From Lederbergia wuyishanensis (GTDB taxonomy: Bacteria; Bacillota; Bacilli; Bacillales; Bacillaceae_C), in the NCBI RefSeq assembly GCF_022900255.1, contig NZ_JALIRM010000012.1, positions 124,001 to 188,000 on the forward strand: a stretch of 64,000 nucleotides of DNA, given 5' to 3'. Of this stretch, positions 7,855 through 16,402 are shown one piece after another. Made by a program: the position numbers and the translations under genes. The notes under the pieces are model-generated. The model was not told the origin of the DNA. It did no database searches and saw only the letters and a list, made by a program, of their open reading frames with translations. Position 1 is the stretch's first letter, and each line of letters starts with the position of its first letter.

Positions 7855-10092
7855 ATGGAAAAGTTCATCACTGTGAGAGGTTTCATGCGTATATTTTCCG
7901 TCTTACTCATAATTGTATTAATCATGTTTTCGATCAATTACTATCTTATGAAAACCTCTACACAAAGACTTTACGAGCAAATGAAGGAAAATAATCGCCT
8001 GATTGTCAGTGGGATCATTGAATCGATCGATGATACGTTTAGAGAAATAAATAACTTAATTTACTCGATTGATACTCTACCATATGACCCGAAAGATAAA
8101 GATGAAGGAAGTTATATTCATTATCTGCTATATAAAGACATGCATAAACTTATAACAATCTCATCCTCTCACGATTATATTGAGGACGTTGTTGTGTTCT
8201 TTGATGATTCCGATCTTGCGATAACATCACAAGGAACGATTGATTTAAATGAATTCTTCAATGAGCAATATAAAAACAAGCAACATAATGCTATGTTCTG
8301 GAAATCTTTTTTTAATGATGAAAAAACGTTGGAAATATTCCCTGCAAAGACGTACTTGAAAAAAACAAGCGGAAAAAACTATAGACCAAAAAATTTGATA
8401 ACGATTGCAGGGAACACTCAATTCTCTTCCAAAAATATTCTTGTTTATTTAAACGTGGATACTTTATTGGAAAGTATAAATCAGAGAACAATGATGGATG
8501 AGACATCTTTTTTAATATTAGACCAAAACAATAATATTGTTTTATCCACAAAGGATAAGATTAGCTTAGGTGAGGTGGTTCGAGGTTTATATTTGGGCGC
8601 GGGAGAAGAGACGGTAGTAAAGAATCAAAAGTATGAATATGTCGTTTATAAATCGGATTATAACGGATTTACATACATTAATCGAATCCCAATTAAGTAT
8701 ACAGCCGTTGCATCTATTACAAACGACCAACAAACAATTATGCTCATTAGCGGCTTCGTAACTCTATTATTATTGCTCGGCGCTAGTCTATATTTGTTTC
8801 GCCCAATTAAAAAAGCCAGTCTCATCATTGGTGGAGAACCAAACTGGAGAAGCATATTCCATTCGATTATCCAATTAAAACAAGATTTTCAAGAATCGAA
8901 GAACATAGAAAAAAGAATGCAAACAGAATTAAGTAAGTATAAGTTTATCCAAGCCATTACGCAGAGTCGAGACAATGTAGAAATGTATTCGCAATTAAAT
9001 GACTATGTTTCAGATTTATTCACTTATCGCCACTTCCTGCTTATACAATTGACATTTGAGAGTAAACAAAGCAGTGAAATGATAGCAGAGCTGCAGATTG
9101 AGGAATGTAAAAAAATTATTGAAAGTGGTTTAAAAGAAGATCTACATTTAGTAACTTATTTCCATCATATAGACAAGGAATTTTTGGTGTTAGTTGGCAT
9201 CAATCGTTCATCTGAAAGAAAAAATGTGATTCAAACAATTGAACAATTTATTAAACATGCTCAAAAATCAATGAATTCCACCATTAATGCCGTTATTAGT
9301 AAGGTATATGATTCAAAGCTTGAAAATTTGGCATTAGCGTACCAGGATATTATTCATTCAACCATATACCGAAATATTGGTGTTGAGGGCTCTGTTCATG
9401 ACACCCAAACAATACAACCTAAGGCACATGTTTATTTTCCAATTGAAAATGTGGAAAAACTACCCAATTTAATAGTTGGCAAAAATGAAAAGGATTCCAT
9501 TCAAATTATTGAGGACATTATAGAGCAAAATATCGATTTGAATATTCAACGTCATCAATTTGTTGCGATCTTGCAAAGTTTACTTCTATACATGAAAAGA
9601 CATCTTCAATTAAATGAGGAAGAACAACAAAATTTGCACATGCTCGAACTAGAATTTGACAGTAGTATAAGGAACTACAAAAATCTTGAAGATTTGAAAA
9701 GTACCTTTATGCAAGTAGTGAAATATATTTTACAAAAAGGAAGCCATGCGAAAGCCCAAGACAATAAATTAAATCCAGCCTTCATTGCTCAATATATAGA
9801 ACTGCATTACATGGATAATTTATATCTTGAACATATGGCTTCGGTTACAGATACATCACCAAAGTATTTCTCCAAGTATTTTAAAAATGCTTTTGGTATT
9901 AATTTTATCGAGTATTTACATCGTGTTAGGATCAATCATGCGAAAGAATATTTAAAAAATGAATATATGACAATTGCGGAAATTGGTGAAAAAGTTGGTT
10001 ATTTGAATGCGACTACCTTTGCAAGTACTTTTAAAAAATATACAGGTCTTTCCCCGTCAAATTATCGGGAGAAAATAATAAACACAGGGTGA
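7855..10092 (+). CDS. Membrane-anchored AraC-family transcriptional regulator
   Basis: A 745-residue protein. A membrane segment near residues 12-30 (IFSVLLIIVLIMFSINYYL) and a second near 290-315 (LISGFVTLLLLLGASLYLF) enclose an extracellular sensor domain of about 260 residues. A cytoplasmic linker follows, and the last 100 residues form an AraC-type double helix-turn-helix (LEHMASVTDTSPKYFSKYFK and IAEIGEKVGYLNATTFASTF). Proteins of this build (YesS/YtdP type) sense extracellular sugars or their loaded binding proteins and regulate the adjacent transport operon. The start is the ATG at 7855, 6 bases after GGGGTG; the GTG at 7846 lies inside that site. Confidence 0.87.
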   Translation: MEKFITVRGFMRIFSVLLIIVLIMFSINYYLMKTSTQRLYEQMKENNRLIVSGIIESIDDTFREINNLIYSIDTLPYDPKDKDEGSYIHYLLYKDMHKLITISSSHDYIEDVVVFFDDSDLAITSQGTIDLNEFFNEQYKNKQHNAMFWKSFFNDEKTLEIFPAKTYLKKTSGKNYRPKNLITIAGNTQFSSKNILVYLNVDTLLESINQRTMMDETSFLILDQNNNIVLSTKDKISLGEVVRGLYLGAGEETVVKNQKYEYVVYKSDYNGFTYINRIPIKYTAVASITNDQQTIMLISGFVTLLLLLGASLYLFRPIKKASLIIGGEPNWRSIFHSIIQLKQDFQESKNIEKRMQTELSKYKFIQAITQSRDNVEMYSQLNDYVSDLFTYRHFLLIQLTFESKQSSEMIAELQIEECKKIIESGLKEDLHLVTYFHHIDKEFLVLVGINRSSERKNVIQTIEQFIKHAQKSMNSTINAVISKVYDSKLENLALAYQDIIHSTIYRNIGVEGSVHDTQTIQPKAHVYFPIENVEKLPNLIVGKNEKDSIQIIEDIIEQNIDLNIQRHQFVAILQSLLLYMKRHLQLNEEEQQNLHMLELEFDSSIRNYKNLEDLKSTFMQVVKYILQKGSHAKAQDNKLNPAFIAQYIELHYMDNLYLEHMASVTDTSPKYFSKYFKNAFGINFIEYLHRVRINHAKEYLKNEYMTIAEIGEKVGYLNATTFASTFKKYTGLSPSNYREKIINTG

Positions 10093-10129
10093 TATGAGTT
10101 TTATAGTTTAAATGAACAGGAGGGACAAC

Positions 10130-11146
10130 ATGAAAACAATCGCGGAATTAGAAGATTTCATGTCAAAACCGTCAACAGAACTCATTGAGGAGTTTGCCAA
10201 ATTGGACGGAGATATAATGATTTTAGGTGTTGGCGGCAAAATGGGACCTACTCTTGCAAAGCTTGCAAAAAGAGCAATCAACGCAGCTGGTGTGGAAAAA
10301 AAGGTCATTGGGGTATCTAGATTTTCTTCTGGAACTTTGAAACAAGTACTCGAAGATTATGGAATTGAGACGATTGCATTGGATTTATTAGAGGAAGGGG
10401 CAATGGAGTCACTTCCAACAGTAAAAAATATTATTTATATGGCCGGTAATAAATTTGGAACTTATGGAAACGAGCATTTTACATGGGCAATGAATGTGTA
10501 TTTACCTGGAAAAGTTGCGGAACGCTTTAAAGACTCACGTATTGTTGTTTTTTCATCAGGTAACGTGTATCCGCTCACGAAAGTGGGAAGTACGAATTGT
10601 TCAGAAGAAACACCTGCTGGACCAATTGGAGAGTATGCCCAATCTTGTCTAGGACGGGAGCGAGTGTTCACCTATTTCTCTCATAAAAATCAAACACCTA
10701 TCCTAATATATAGATTAAATTATGCCATCGATCTTAGGTACGGTGTATTACTTGAAATAGCCAAACAAGTATATGAAGGAAGTCGGATTGACCTTACGAC
10801 GGGTAGTGTCAATGTTATATGGCAAGGTGATGCAAATGAGTATGCATTGCGTTCATTATTTCATTGCGAAGCGCCGCCCAAAATACTAAATATTACAGGG
10901 CCAGAAACGATTTCTGTACGCTGGTTAGCAGAAGAATTTGGAAAACACTTTAATAAAACTGCCCATTTTATAAATGAAGAACAACCAACTGCTCTATTAA
11001 ATAATGCTTCGAAAGCTCACAAATTATTTGGGTATCCAAAGGTGACTCTAAATGAAATGATTGAATTAGTAGCAAACTGGGTTAAGGCAGACGGCGTAAC
11101 ATTAAATAAGCCAACTCATTTCCAAGAGCGGGAAGGAGTGTTTTAA
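10130..11146 (+). CDS. NAD-dependent epimerase/dehydratase-like protein with altered catalytic motif
   Basis: A 338-residue extended short-chain dehydrogenase/reductase. The Rossmann motif is ILGVGGKMGPTLAKLAKRA near residues 35-55. FSSGNVY supplies the conserved Ser position, and the usual YxxxK appears as Y-A-Q-S-C, so the catalytic Lys is missing at its normal place; an Arg follows three residues later. The start at 10130 follows AGGAGGG and is preferred to the ATG at 10112. It is the first of four tightly spaced catabolic genes. The likely substrate is a sugar or sugar acid; the exact reaction is unknown. Confidence 0.75.
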   Translation: MKTIAELEDFMSKPSTELIEEFAKLDGDIMILGVGGKMGPTLAKLAKRAINAAGVEKKVIGVSRFSSGTLKQVLEDYGIETIALDLLEEGAMESLPTVKNIIYMAGNKFGTYGNEHFTWAMNVYLPGKVAERFKDSRIVVFSSGNVYPLTKVGSTNCSEETPAGPIGEYAQSCLGRERVFTYFSHKNQTPILIYRLNYAIDLRYGVLLEIAKQVYEGSRIDLTTGSVNVIWQGDANEYALRSLFHCEAPPKILNITGPETISVRWLAEEFGKHFNKTAHFINEEQPTALLNNASKAHKLFGYPKVTLNEMIELVANWVKADGVTLNKPTHFQEREGVF

Positions 11147-12199
11147 ATGCTTAGCCATGAGGTGAAAAAAGCATTGCATGATGGTACCGTCATCCCCGCA
11201 CATCCACTCGCTTTAACAGAAAATAGAAAACTAGATGAAGAGAGCCAAAGAGCACTCACTCGCTATTATATTGACGCGGGTGTCGGTGGGGTGGCAGTCG
11301 GCGTACATACAACGCAATTTGAAATTCGTGATCCTGAATTTAATTTATATGAACGAGTATTATCGTTAGCGATTGAAGAGATTGAAAAAGCTAATGTAGC
11401 AGACTCATTTATTAAAATAGCTGGAATCTGCGGACGAACCGAACAAGCATTAAGAGAAGCAACTTTCGCGAAAAAAGCCGGTTTTAAACTAGGTTTAGTA
11501 AGCCTTGGTGGCTTGAATGATCTAACAGAAGAACAATTACTTACTCATGTTAAAAAGGTTGCAGAAATTATTCCTGTATTTGGCTTTTACTTACAACCAT
11601 CTGTGGGCGGAAGGATTTTAAGTTATGAGTTTTGGAAATCGTTTGCTGACATTCCAAATGTTCACGCTGTAAAAATAGCCCCGTTTAATCGTTATCAAAC
11701 ATTTGATGTCGTACGAGCCGTTTGCCATTCCAATAGAAATGAAGAAATCGCATTATACACTGGAAATGATGACAATATCGTAGCCGATCTTTTAACAACT
11801 TATCGAATAAACGTTGGGGATAAAAAGATAGAAAAGAAAATAGTCGGTGGATTATTAGGGCATTGGTCTGTTTGGACGAAAAGAGTTGTTGAGATATTTA
11901 ATGAAATTAAAGCGTCTCGAGACAAAGAATTGATTCCATCAGAATTATTAACACTTGGGCAGGAAATGACTGATGCAAATGCAGCATTTTTTGACCCAAG
12001 TAACGATTTTAAAGGCAGTATCGCTGGAATAAATGAGGTTTTGGCTAGACAAGGATTATTGAAAGGAAATTGGTGCTTACTCGAAAAAGAGAAATTGAGC
12101 CCTGGCCAAAATGAAGAAATTCATCGTGTGTACGCTCAATACCCGCATCTTCACGACGATGAATTTGTTAAATGTCATATAGAAAAATGGTTTGAATAA
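11147..12199 (+). CDS. Dihydrodipicolinate synthase/N-acetylneuraminate lyase family protein
   Basis: A 350-residue TIM-barrel class I aldolase-like protein. The segment VHAVKIAPFNRYQTFDVV carries the expected Schiff-base Lys, and FGFYLQPSVGGR carries the Tyr at the usual active-site position. The ATG immediately abuts the stop of the preceding gene, and GGGAAGGAG lies inside that gene, so the two are translationally coupled. Family members cleave or form carbon-carbon bonds in 2-keto acids. Given the sugar uptake and dehydrogenase neighbours, a catabolic aldolase or dehydratase step is more likely than lysine synthesis (inference). Confidence 0.78.
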   Translation: MLSHEVKKALHDGTVIPAHPLALTENRKLDEESQRALTRYYIDAGVGGVAVGVHTTQFEIRDPEFNLYERVLSLAIEEIEKANVADSFIKIAGICGRTEQALREATFAKKAGFKLGLVSLGGLNDLTEEQLLTHVKKVAEIIPVFGFYLQPSVGGRILSYEFWKSFADIPNVHAVKIAPFNRYQTFDVVRAVCHSNRNEEIALYTGNDDNIVADLLTTYRINVGDKKIEKKIVGGLLGHWSVWTKRVVEIFNEIKASRDKELIPSELLTLGQEMTDANAAFFDPSNDFKGSIAGINEVLARQGLLKGNWCLLEKEKLSPGQNEEIHRVYAQYPHLHDDEFVKCHIEKWFE

Positions 12200-12223
12200 A
12201 TATTGAACTCAGGAGGAAAACCA

Positions 12224-13219
12224 TTGAAATCAATCGTTGCAAGCAATAAAAAGGTGAAAATCATAGAGACGAAGATTCCTGAGATCAAAACTTCATATGT
12301 ATTAATTAAGACATTGTATTCTGCTATTTCACCTGGTACGGAATTAGGAATGATTGAAAATAGTGCTGATAAGGAATATGCGATTGGATATAGCGCAGTC
12401 GGAACAGTAGTGGATTTTGCAGAGACGTGTGAGGGATTTCAAAAAGGAGACATCGTAGCGTGCTATGGTGCTCCTTATGTTCATCATGCTGAATATTTAC
12501 TTGTTCCTAAGACGTTATGCGCCAAAGTGCCAGAAAACGTTAGTACTGAGGAAGCCTCCCTTTGTGGATTAGGTGCCATTGCAATTCACGCCCTTAGAAT
12601 TGCTAATTTACAATTTGGAGAAACAGTTGTTGTTGTAGGCTTAGGAGTACTTGGCCAGCTGATTGCCAAAATAGCTGATGCAGCTGCTTATAATGTCATT
12701 GCGTATGACCTATCCGATGAACGATCTGAGATGCTAGAAAATATTGCATCATTTTCAACCATTGAAAATATGGAAAATGCTTTATATCAATCTACAAATA
12801 ATCACGGGGCGGATGCAGTATTATTATGCGCAGGAGGGAAACGTTCAGTTTTAACTAAGCAATGCCTCGGATGGATTCGTAATAAAGGAAAAGTAGTCAT
12901 TGTAGGAGATATCGAACCTGATTTTCCGAGGGATCTAATGTTTGGCAAAGAAGCTCAAATATTAATTTCACGTGCTGGTGGACCTGGTCGCTATGACAAA
13001 ATTTACGAGCAACAAGCCATCGATTATCCTTATGGCTTTATACGTTGGACAGAAGGCAGAAATATCGGTGAGTATTTAAGATTAGTCAATGAAAAAAGAA
13101 TTGATGTCCAACCGTTTATTAAAGAAAAAGTATTTTTTAGTGAAGCTACGGAAGTTTTTGAGAGTCTGTTAAATAAGAGATCGACCATTTTAACAAAGTT
13201 GATTGATTACTCAAATTAA
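12224..13219 (+). CDS. MDR-family alcohol/polyol dehydrogenase-like protein
   Basis: A 331-residue medium-chain dehydrogenase/reductase. The N-terminal catalytic domain includes SAISPGTELGMIE, and the cofactor domain has VVVVGLGVLGQLIAKIA near residue 140. The classic Cys and GHE zinc-binding motif is not evident, so catalytic zinc may be absent. The TTG at 12224 is chosen because AGGAGG lies 8 bases upstream, inside a longer open frame. It likely oxidises a hydroxyl group of the sugar-derived substrate handled by the adjacent enzymes. Confidence 0.76.
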   Translation: MKSIVASNKKVKIIETKIPEIKTSYVLIKTLYSAISPGTELGMIENSADKEYAIGYSAVGTVVDFAETCEGFQKGDIVACYGAPYVHHAEYLLVPKTLCAKVPENVSTEEASLCGLGAIAIHALRIANLQFGETVVVVGLGVLGQLIAKIADAAAYNVIAYDLSDERSEMLENIASFSTIENMENALYQSTNNHGADAVLLCAGGKRSVLTKQCLGWIRNKGKVVIVGDIEPDFPRDLMFGKEAQILISRAGGPGRYDKIYEQQAIDYPYGFIRWTEGRNIGEYLRLVNEKRIDVQPFIKEKVFFSEATEVFESLLNKRSTILTKLIDYSN

Positions 13220-13242
13220 CATTTTGTACAAAAGATTTTTGC

Positions 13243-13366
13243 TACAGGCGCTCACTTTCCGGGGGCAATGCTGGAGCATCCTCGGCGCTCCATGCCTCAG
13301 TGGCCTCCCGTTCACTTTTTTTCCCGCAGGAGTGCTCGCGCCTTAGGCTACAATCTACTCTGTATA
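13243..13366 (+). repeat. Degenerate GC-rich intergenic repeat of the Bacillus type
   Basis: This GC-rich block in an AT-rich genome has the signature order seen in a family of dispersed Bacillus intergenic repeats: CGCTCACTTTCCGGGGGC, then CATCCTCGGCGCTCC, CCTCAGTGGCCTCCCG, TTCCCGCAGGAGTG and CTCGCGCCTTAGGCTAC. It separates the MDR gene from the second FAD oxidoreductase gene. It does not look coding; the small open frame across it is an effect of base composition. Recognition is from memory of similar sequences, not from a search. Confidence 0.6.
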
Positions 13367-13418
13367 AATAAATGGGCAGATTTCAAAATCACCGAAAAAA
13401 TGTCTATAGGAGGTTTCC

Positions 13419-14966
13419 ATGCTAGTAGACTTAGTGATTGTTGGTGGAGGAATGGGGGGCTGTGCGGCGGCTCTTTCGGCTTGTGCGAATGGTCTTCGAG
13501 TTTTTATGACGGAAGAAACGGATTGGATTGGAGGGCAAGTCACTTCTCAAGGTGTCCCTCCAGATGAACATCCATGGATTGAAGATTTTGGATGTACAAA
13601 AAGATATCGGACTTACCGTAATAAAGTAAGAGATACATATATTAAGGTGTTTAATGTGAAAGAGGCTAATCCTTCTTTTAATCCTGGCAATGGACTTGTA
13701 AGTAACATTTGCCATGATCCACGAGTTTCATTGCATGTTTTATATGAAATGCTTATGCCTTATCTTTTGACAAATCAATTACAACTTTGTTTAAATACAA
13801 AAATTATCTCAGTTCAAAAAATAGATAAAACCATTCGGGAAATGACATTTGAAAATATGGTTACTAGGGAAAGAGTGGAAGTAAAAGCTCCATATTTTGT
13901 TGATGCAACAGAAACAGGGGATGTTCTGCCGTTAGCAGATATTAAATATGTAGTGGGAGCCGAGTCTAAAGCCGAAACCGGAGAACTTCATGCTTTAGAA
14001 GAGAGTAATCCAGAAGATATTCAAGCTTTCACATACGTGTTGGCAATGGAATATCGAGAAGGTGAAAATCATGTTATTCCAGAACCCGAAATGTACGAGT
14101 TTTGGCGAGAATATCATCCTGATATTTGGCCAGATAAATATTTAAGTTTTTTTGCCCCGCATCCAATAACGAAAGAAAAAAGAGAATATACATTATTTCG
14201 TGAAGAAACAGGGTTCCCACTTTGGGAATATCGTCGAATTTTTGATAAAAACAAGTTTGATTTGCAATACAAAGCTGGTGACATTACATTGATGAACTGG
14301 CCACAAAATGATTACTTTTTAGGAAATATTTATGATGTTTCAGAAGAAGACAGGGAGAAACATTTGTATCAGGCAAAACAGCTTAGCCTTTCGCTTTTTT
14401 ATTGGCTGCAAACAGAAGCACCTCGACCAGATGGGGGAAAAGGCTACCCAGGATTGAAACTCAGAAATGATATTTTTGTCACAAAGGATGGGCTCGCTAA
14501 ATCGGCATATATTCGTGAAGCTAGACGAATTAAAGCCGAGTATACAATTGTGGAACAAGACGTATCTCCAGATTTTAATAAAGGCAGAACCGGAAAAAAA
14601 TATCATGATCGAGTGGGAATCGGTTCCTACAGTATTGATTTACATCCAAGTATGGCTGGAAGAAATTATCTTGATATTAAAGCATTGCCGTATCATATTC
14701 CGTTAGGTGCATTACTACCAAAAGACGTGGACAACGTATTAGCCGGGTGTAAAAATATCGGAACTACACATATTACAAACGGCTGCTATCGCCTGCATCC
14801 TGCGGAGTGGAATATAGGAGAAGCCTGCGGTGCATTAGTTGCTTTTTGTATAAAACACAATATCAATCCAAAAACAGTACGAGAAGATGAGAAGCTTTTG
14901 ACTGCATTTCAAGAAGAATTAAGAAAAGATGGATTTGAATTGGAATGGCCGGAGGAATTCTATTAG
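13419..14966 (+). CDS. FAD-dependent oxidoreductase
   Basis: A complete 515-residue member of the PF12831-type FAD-dependent oxidoreductases. The N-terminus has VIVGGGMGGCAAALSACANG followed by ETDWIGGQVTSQG, the FAD ADP-binding fold. YFVDATETGDVLPL lies mid-protein, and GCKNIGTTHITNGCYRLHP near the C-terminus is the second FAD-contact region. The ATG follows AGGAGG at 8 bases. It is the last gene of the uptake operon before the terminator at 15090. It belongs to the same broad family as the truncated gene at the left edge, but similarity between them looks distant. Confidence 0.84.
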   Translation: MLVDLVIVGGGMGGCAAALSACANGLRVFMTEETDWIGGQVTSQGVPPDEHPWIEDFGCTKRYRTYRNKVRDTYIKVFNVKEANPSFNPGNGLVSNICHDPRVSLHVLYEMLMPYLLTNQLQLCLNTKIISVQKIDKTIREMTFENMVTRERVEVKAPYFVDATETGDVLPLADIKYVVGAESKAETGELHALEESNPEDIQAFTYVLAMEYREGENHVIPEPEMYEFWREYHPDIWPDKYLSFFAPHPITKEKREYTLFREETGFPLWEYRRIFDKNKFDLQYKAGDITLMNWPQNDYFLGNIYDVSEEDREKHLYQAKQLSLSLFYWLQTEAPRPDGGKGYPGLKLRNDIFVTKDGLAKSAYIREARRIKAEYTIVEQDVSPDFNKGRTGKKYHDRVGIGSYSIDLHPSMAGRNYLDIKALPYHIPLGALLPKDVDNVLAGCKNIGTTHITNGCYRLHPAEWNIGEACGALVAFCIKHNINPKTVREDEKLLTAFQEELRKDGFELEWPEEFY

Positions 14967-15089
14967 AGACTTTTGCCTAAATTACATCACCGGATTCCAA
15001 TGAACTTGATGAATGCAGCAGTTGCTTATTTACATGTAATCATAGTTTCGCACCATTTATTTCAACTTTATCCAAAATTTTATATAGAA

Positions 15090-15123
15090 AAAAGGCTTGC
15101 AAATAACAATTTGCAGGCCTTTT
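15090..15123 (+). terminator. Rho-independent terminator of the sugar operon
   Basis: A 14-bp stem (AAAAGGCTTGCAAA with TTTGCAGGCCTTTT, one G-U pair) has a 6-base loop, and the arm ends in T residues. It closes the plus-strand run that begins at 4199. Confidence 0.85.
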
Positions 15124-15297
15124 CGGTGTACATTAAGTAAATATAAAATCTACTACATCCTTCTAATAATAGATAATCTCGTTACTATTTAAACTATTAT
15201 CTTACCTCATCTTCACAAACACCGATTGCTATATTGAAATAATATCTATTTTACGACGGTTTTATTAACATTCTGTGAATGAACTTCATGAACAGTT

Positions 15298-15313
15298 TGT
15301 GACTTTTATCACA
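15298..15313 (+). promoter_or_regulatory. Fnr/Crp-type palindrome upstream of qoxABCD
   Basis: TGTGACTTTTATCACA fits TGTGA-N6-TCACA perfectly. B. subtilis Fnr uses this consensus. It lies 97 bases before the qoxA start and 18 bases before the best candidate -35 box, so a bound protein could act as activator or repressor. Oxygen-responsive control is inference. Confidence 0.55.
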
Positions 15314-15331
15314 TTTAAGTGTTTTTATTAT

Positions 15332-15359
15332 TTGATGATAATAAAATAGGAAATATAGT
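15332..15359 (+). promoter_or_regulatory. Candidate sigma-A promoter of qoxABCD
   Basis: TTGATG (15332-15337) and TATAGT (15354-15359), with a 16-base spacer, lie about 50 bases before the qoxA start. Apart from the upstream terminator, the palindrome and this promoter, I see nothing else in the 14967-15409 gap. Confidence 0.45.
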
Positions 15360-15409
15360 ATGGTATTTTTACATTTTAGATTTCATCTTCAAAGAAAGAG
15401 GGGACATGA

Positions 15410-16351
15410 ATGAAAATGAAATGGGCTTTTTTAAGTTTGATTGCCATATGTCTGTTAGCTTTAACTGGCTGTGAACCATTAATGGTATTAGATCCGAAAG
15501 GACCTCAAGCAGAAACACAAGCCAATGTGATTTGGATTTCGATAGCGACAATGGCTTTTATTGTAATAGTAGTCTTTGCCCTTTTGATTTTTGTGGTTAC
15601 CAAATATCGAGCATCTAAACAAAGTGATGATTACGAGCCACCACACATTGAAGGACATCCGGTCGTTGAATCGATTATTGTTGGTATTCCCGTCGTAATC
15701 ATTATATTTCTATCGATTGTCACTGTTAAATCAACCTATGAAGTGGAAGCAACACCAAAAGGATATGAAGACCAAAAGCCATTGACGATTTATGCCTCTT
15801 CTTCTGATTGGAAATGGCACTTTAGTTATCCAGAAGAAAATATCGAAACAGTAAATTATTTATATATCCCAACTGATCGTCCGTTAGAATTCAAACTTTA
15901 TTCATATGGACCGATTACGAGCTTTTGGATTCCACAGCTTGGCGGTCAAAAATACGCTATGTCAGATATGGTGACGACATTGCACTTAGCAGCAAGCGTA
16001 CCTGGTGAATTTATGGGAAGAAATGCGAACTTTAGTGGGAAGGGATTCGCAGAAAATACGTTTCAAGTGAAAGCTATGCCTCAAAAAGAATTTGATGAAT
16101 GGGTTGAAGAGGTAAAAGCGACTGCCGAACCACTAACAGAAGAAAAATTTAAAGAGTTATTAGAACCAGGTCATCTTGGACAGTTAACGTTTAGTGGCAC
16201 ACATTTGACCTTTTTACCTGCTCCAGAAGGTGAATATGGCGGTCATCATCATGGATCAAATGATTCACATGAAGGTTCAAAACACGATCATGATGAACAA
16301 GCACTGAATAAACAAGATTCCCATGAAAAAACAAAAGAACATCATCATTAA
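15410..16351 (+). CDS. qoxA: Quinol oxidase subunit II (cytochrome aa3-600 type)
   Basis: A 313-residue lipoprotein. The lipobox LTGC gives Cys21; two membrane helices follow (about residues 42-65 and 82-104) and then the extracellular cupredoxin domain with DWKWHFSYPEENI. The cysteine ligands of a CuA centre are absent, as expected for a quinol rather than cytochrome c oxidase. The C-terminus carries an unusual His-rich tail (from about residue 277 to the end). GAGGGG lies upstream of the ATG. First gene of qoxABCD; the complex reduces oxygen with menaquinol and pumps protons. Confidence 0.93.
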   Translation: MKMKWAFLSLIAICLLALTGCEPLMVLDPKGPQAETQANVIWISIATMAFIVIVVFALLIFVVTKYRASKQSDDYEPPHIEGHPVVESIIVGIPVVIIIFLSIVTVKSTYEVEATPKGYEDQKPLTIYASSSDWKWHFSYPEENIETVNYLYIPTDRPLEFKLYSYGPITSFWIPQLGGQKYAMSDMVTTLHLAASVPGEFMGRNANFSGKGFAENTFQVKAMPQKEFDEWVEEVKATAEPLTEEKFKELLEPGHLGQLTFSGTHLTFLPAPEGEYGGHHHGSNDSHEGSKHDHDEQALNKQDSHEKTKEHHH

Positions 16352-16402
16352 TAGATGTCGAGTTAGTTAACAAATCGTTTTGCATGAAAGGAGTCAAAAA
16401 GT

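Noticed and set aside
13268-13567. A 99-codon frame reading through the GC-rich repeat into the FAD oxidoreductase gene.
   Set aside because: It overlaps the better supported oxidoreductase start in another frame and reflects the GC-rich repeat.
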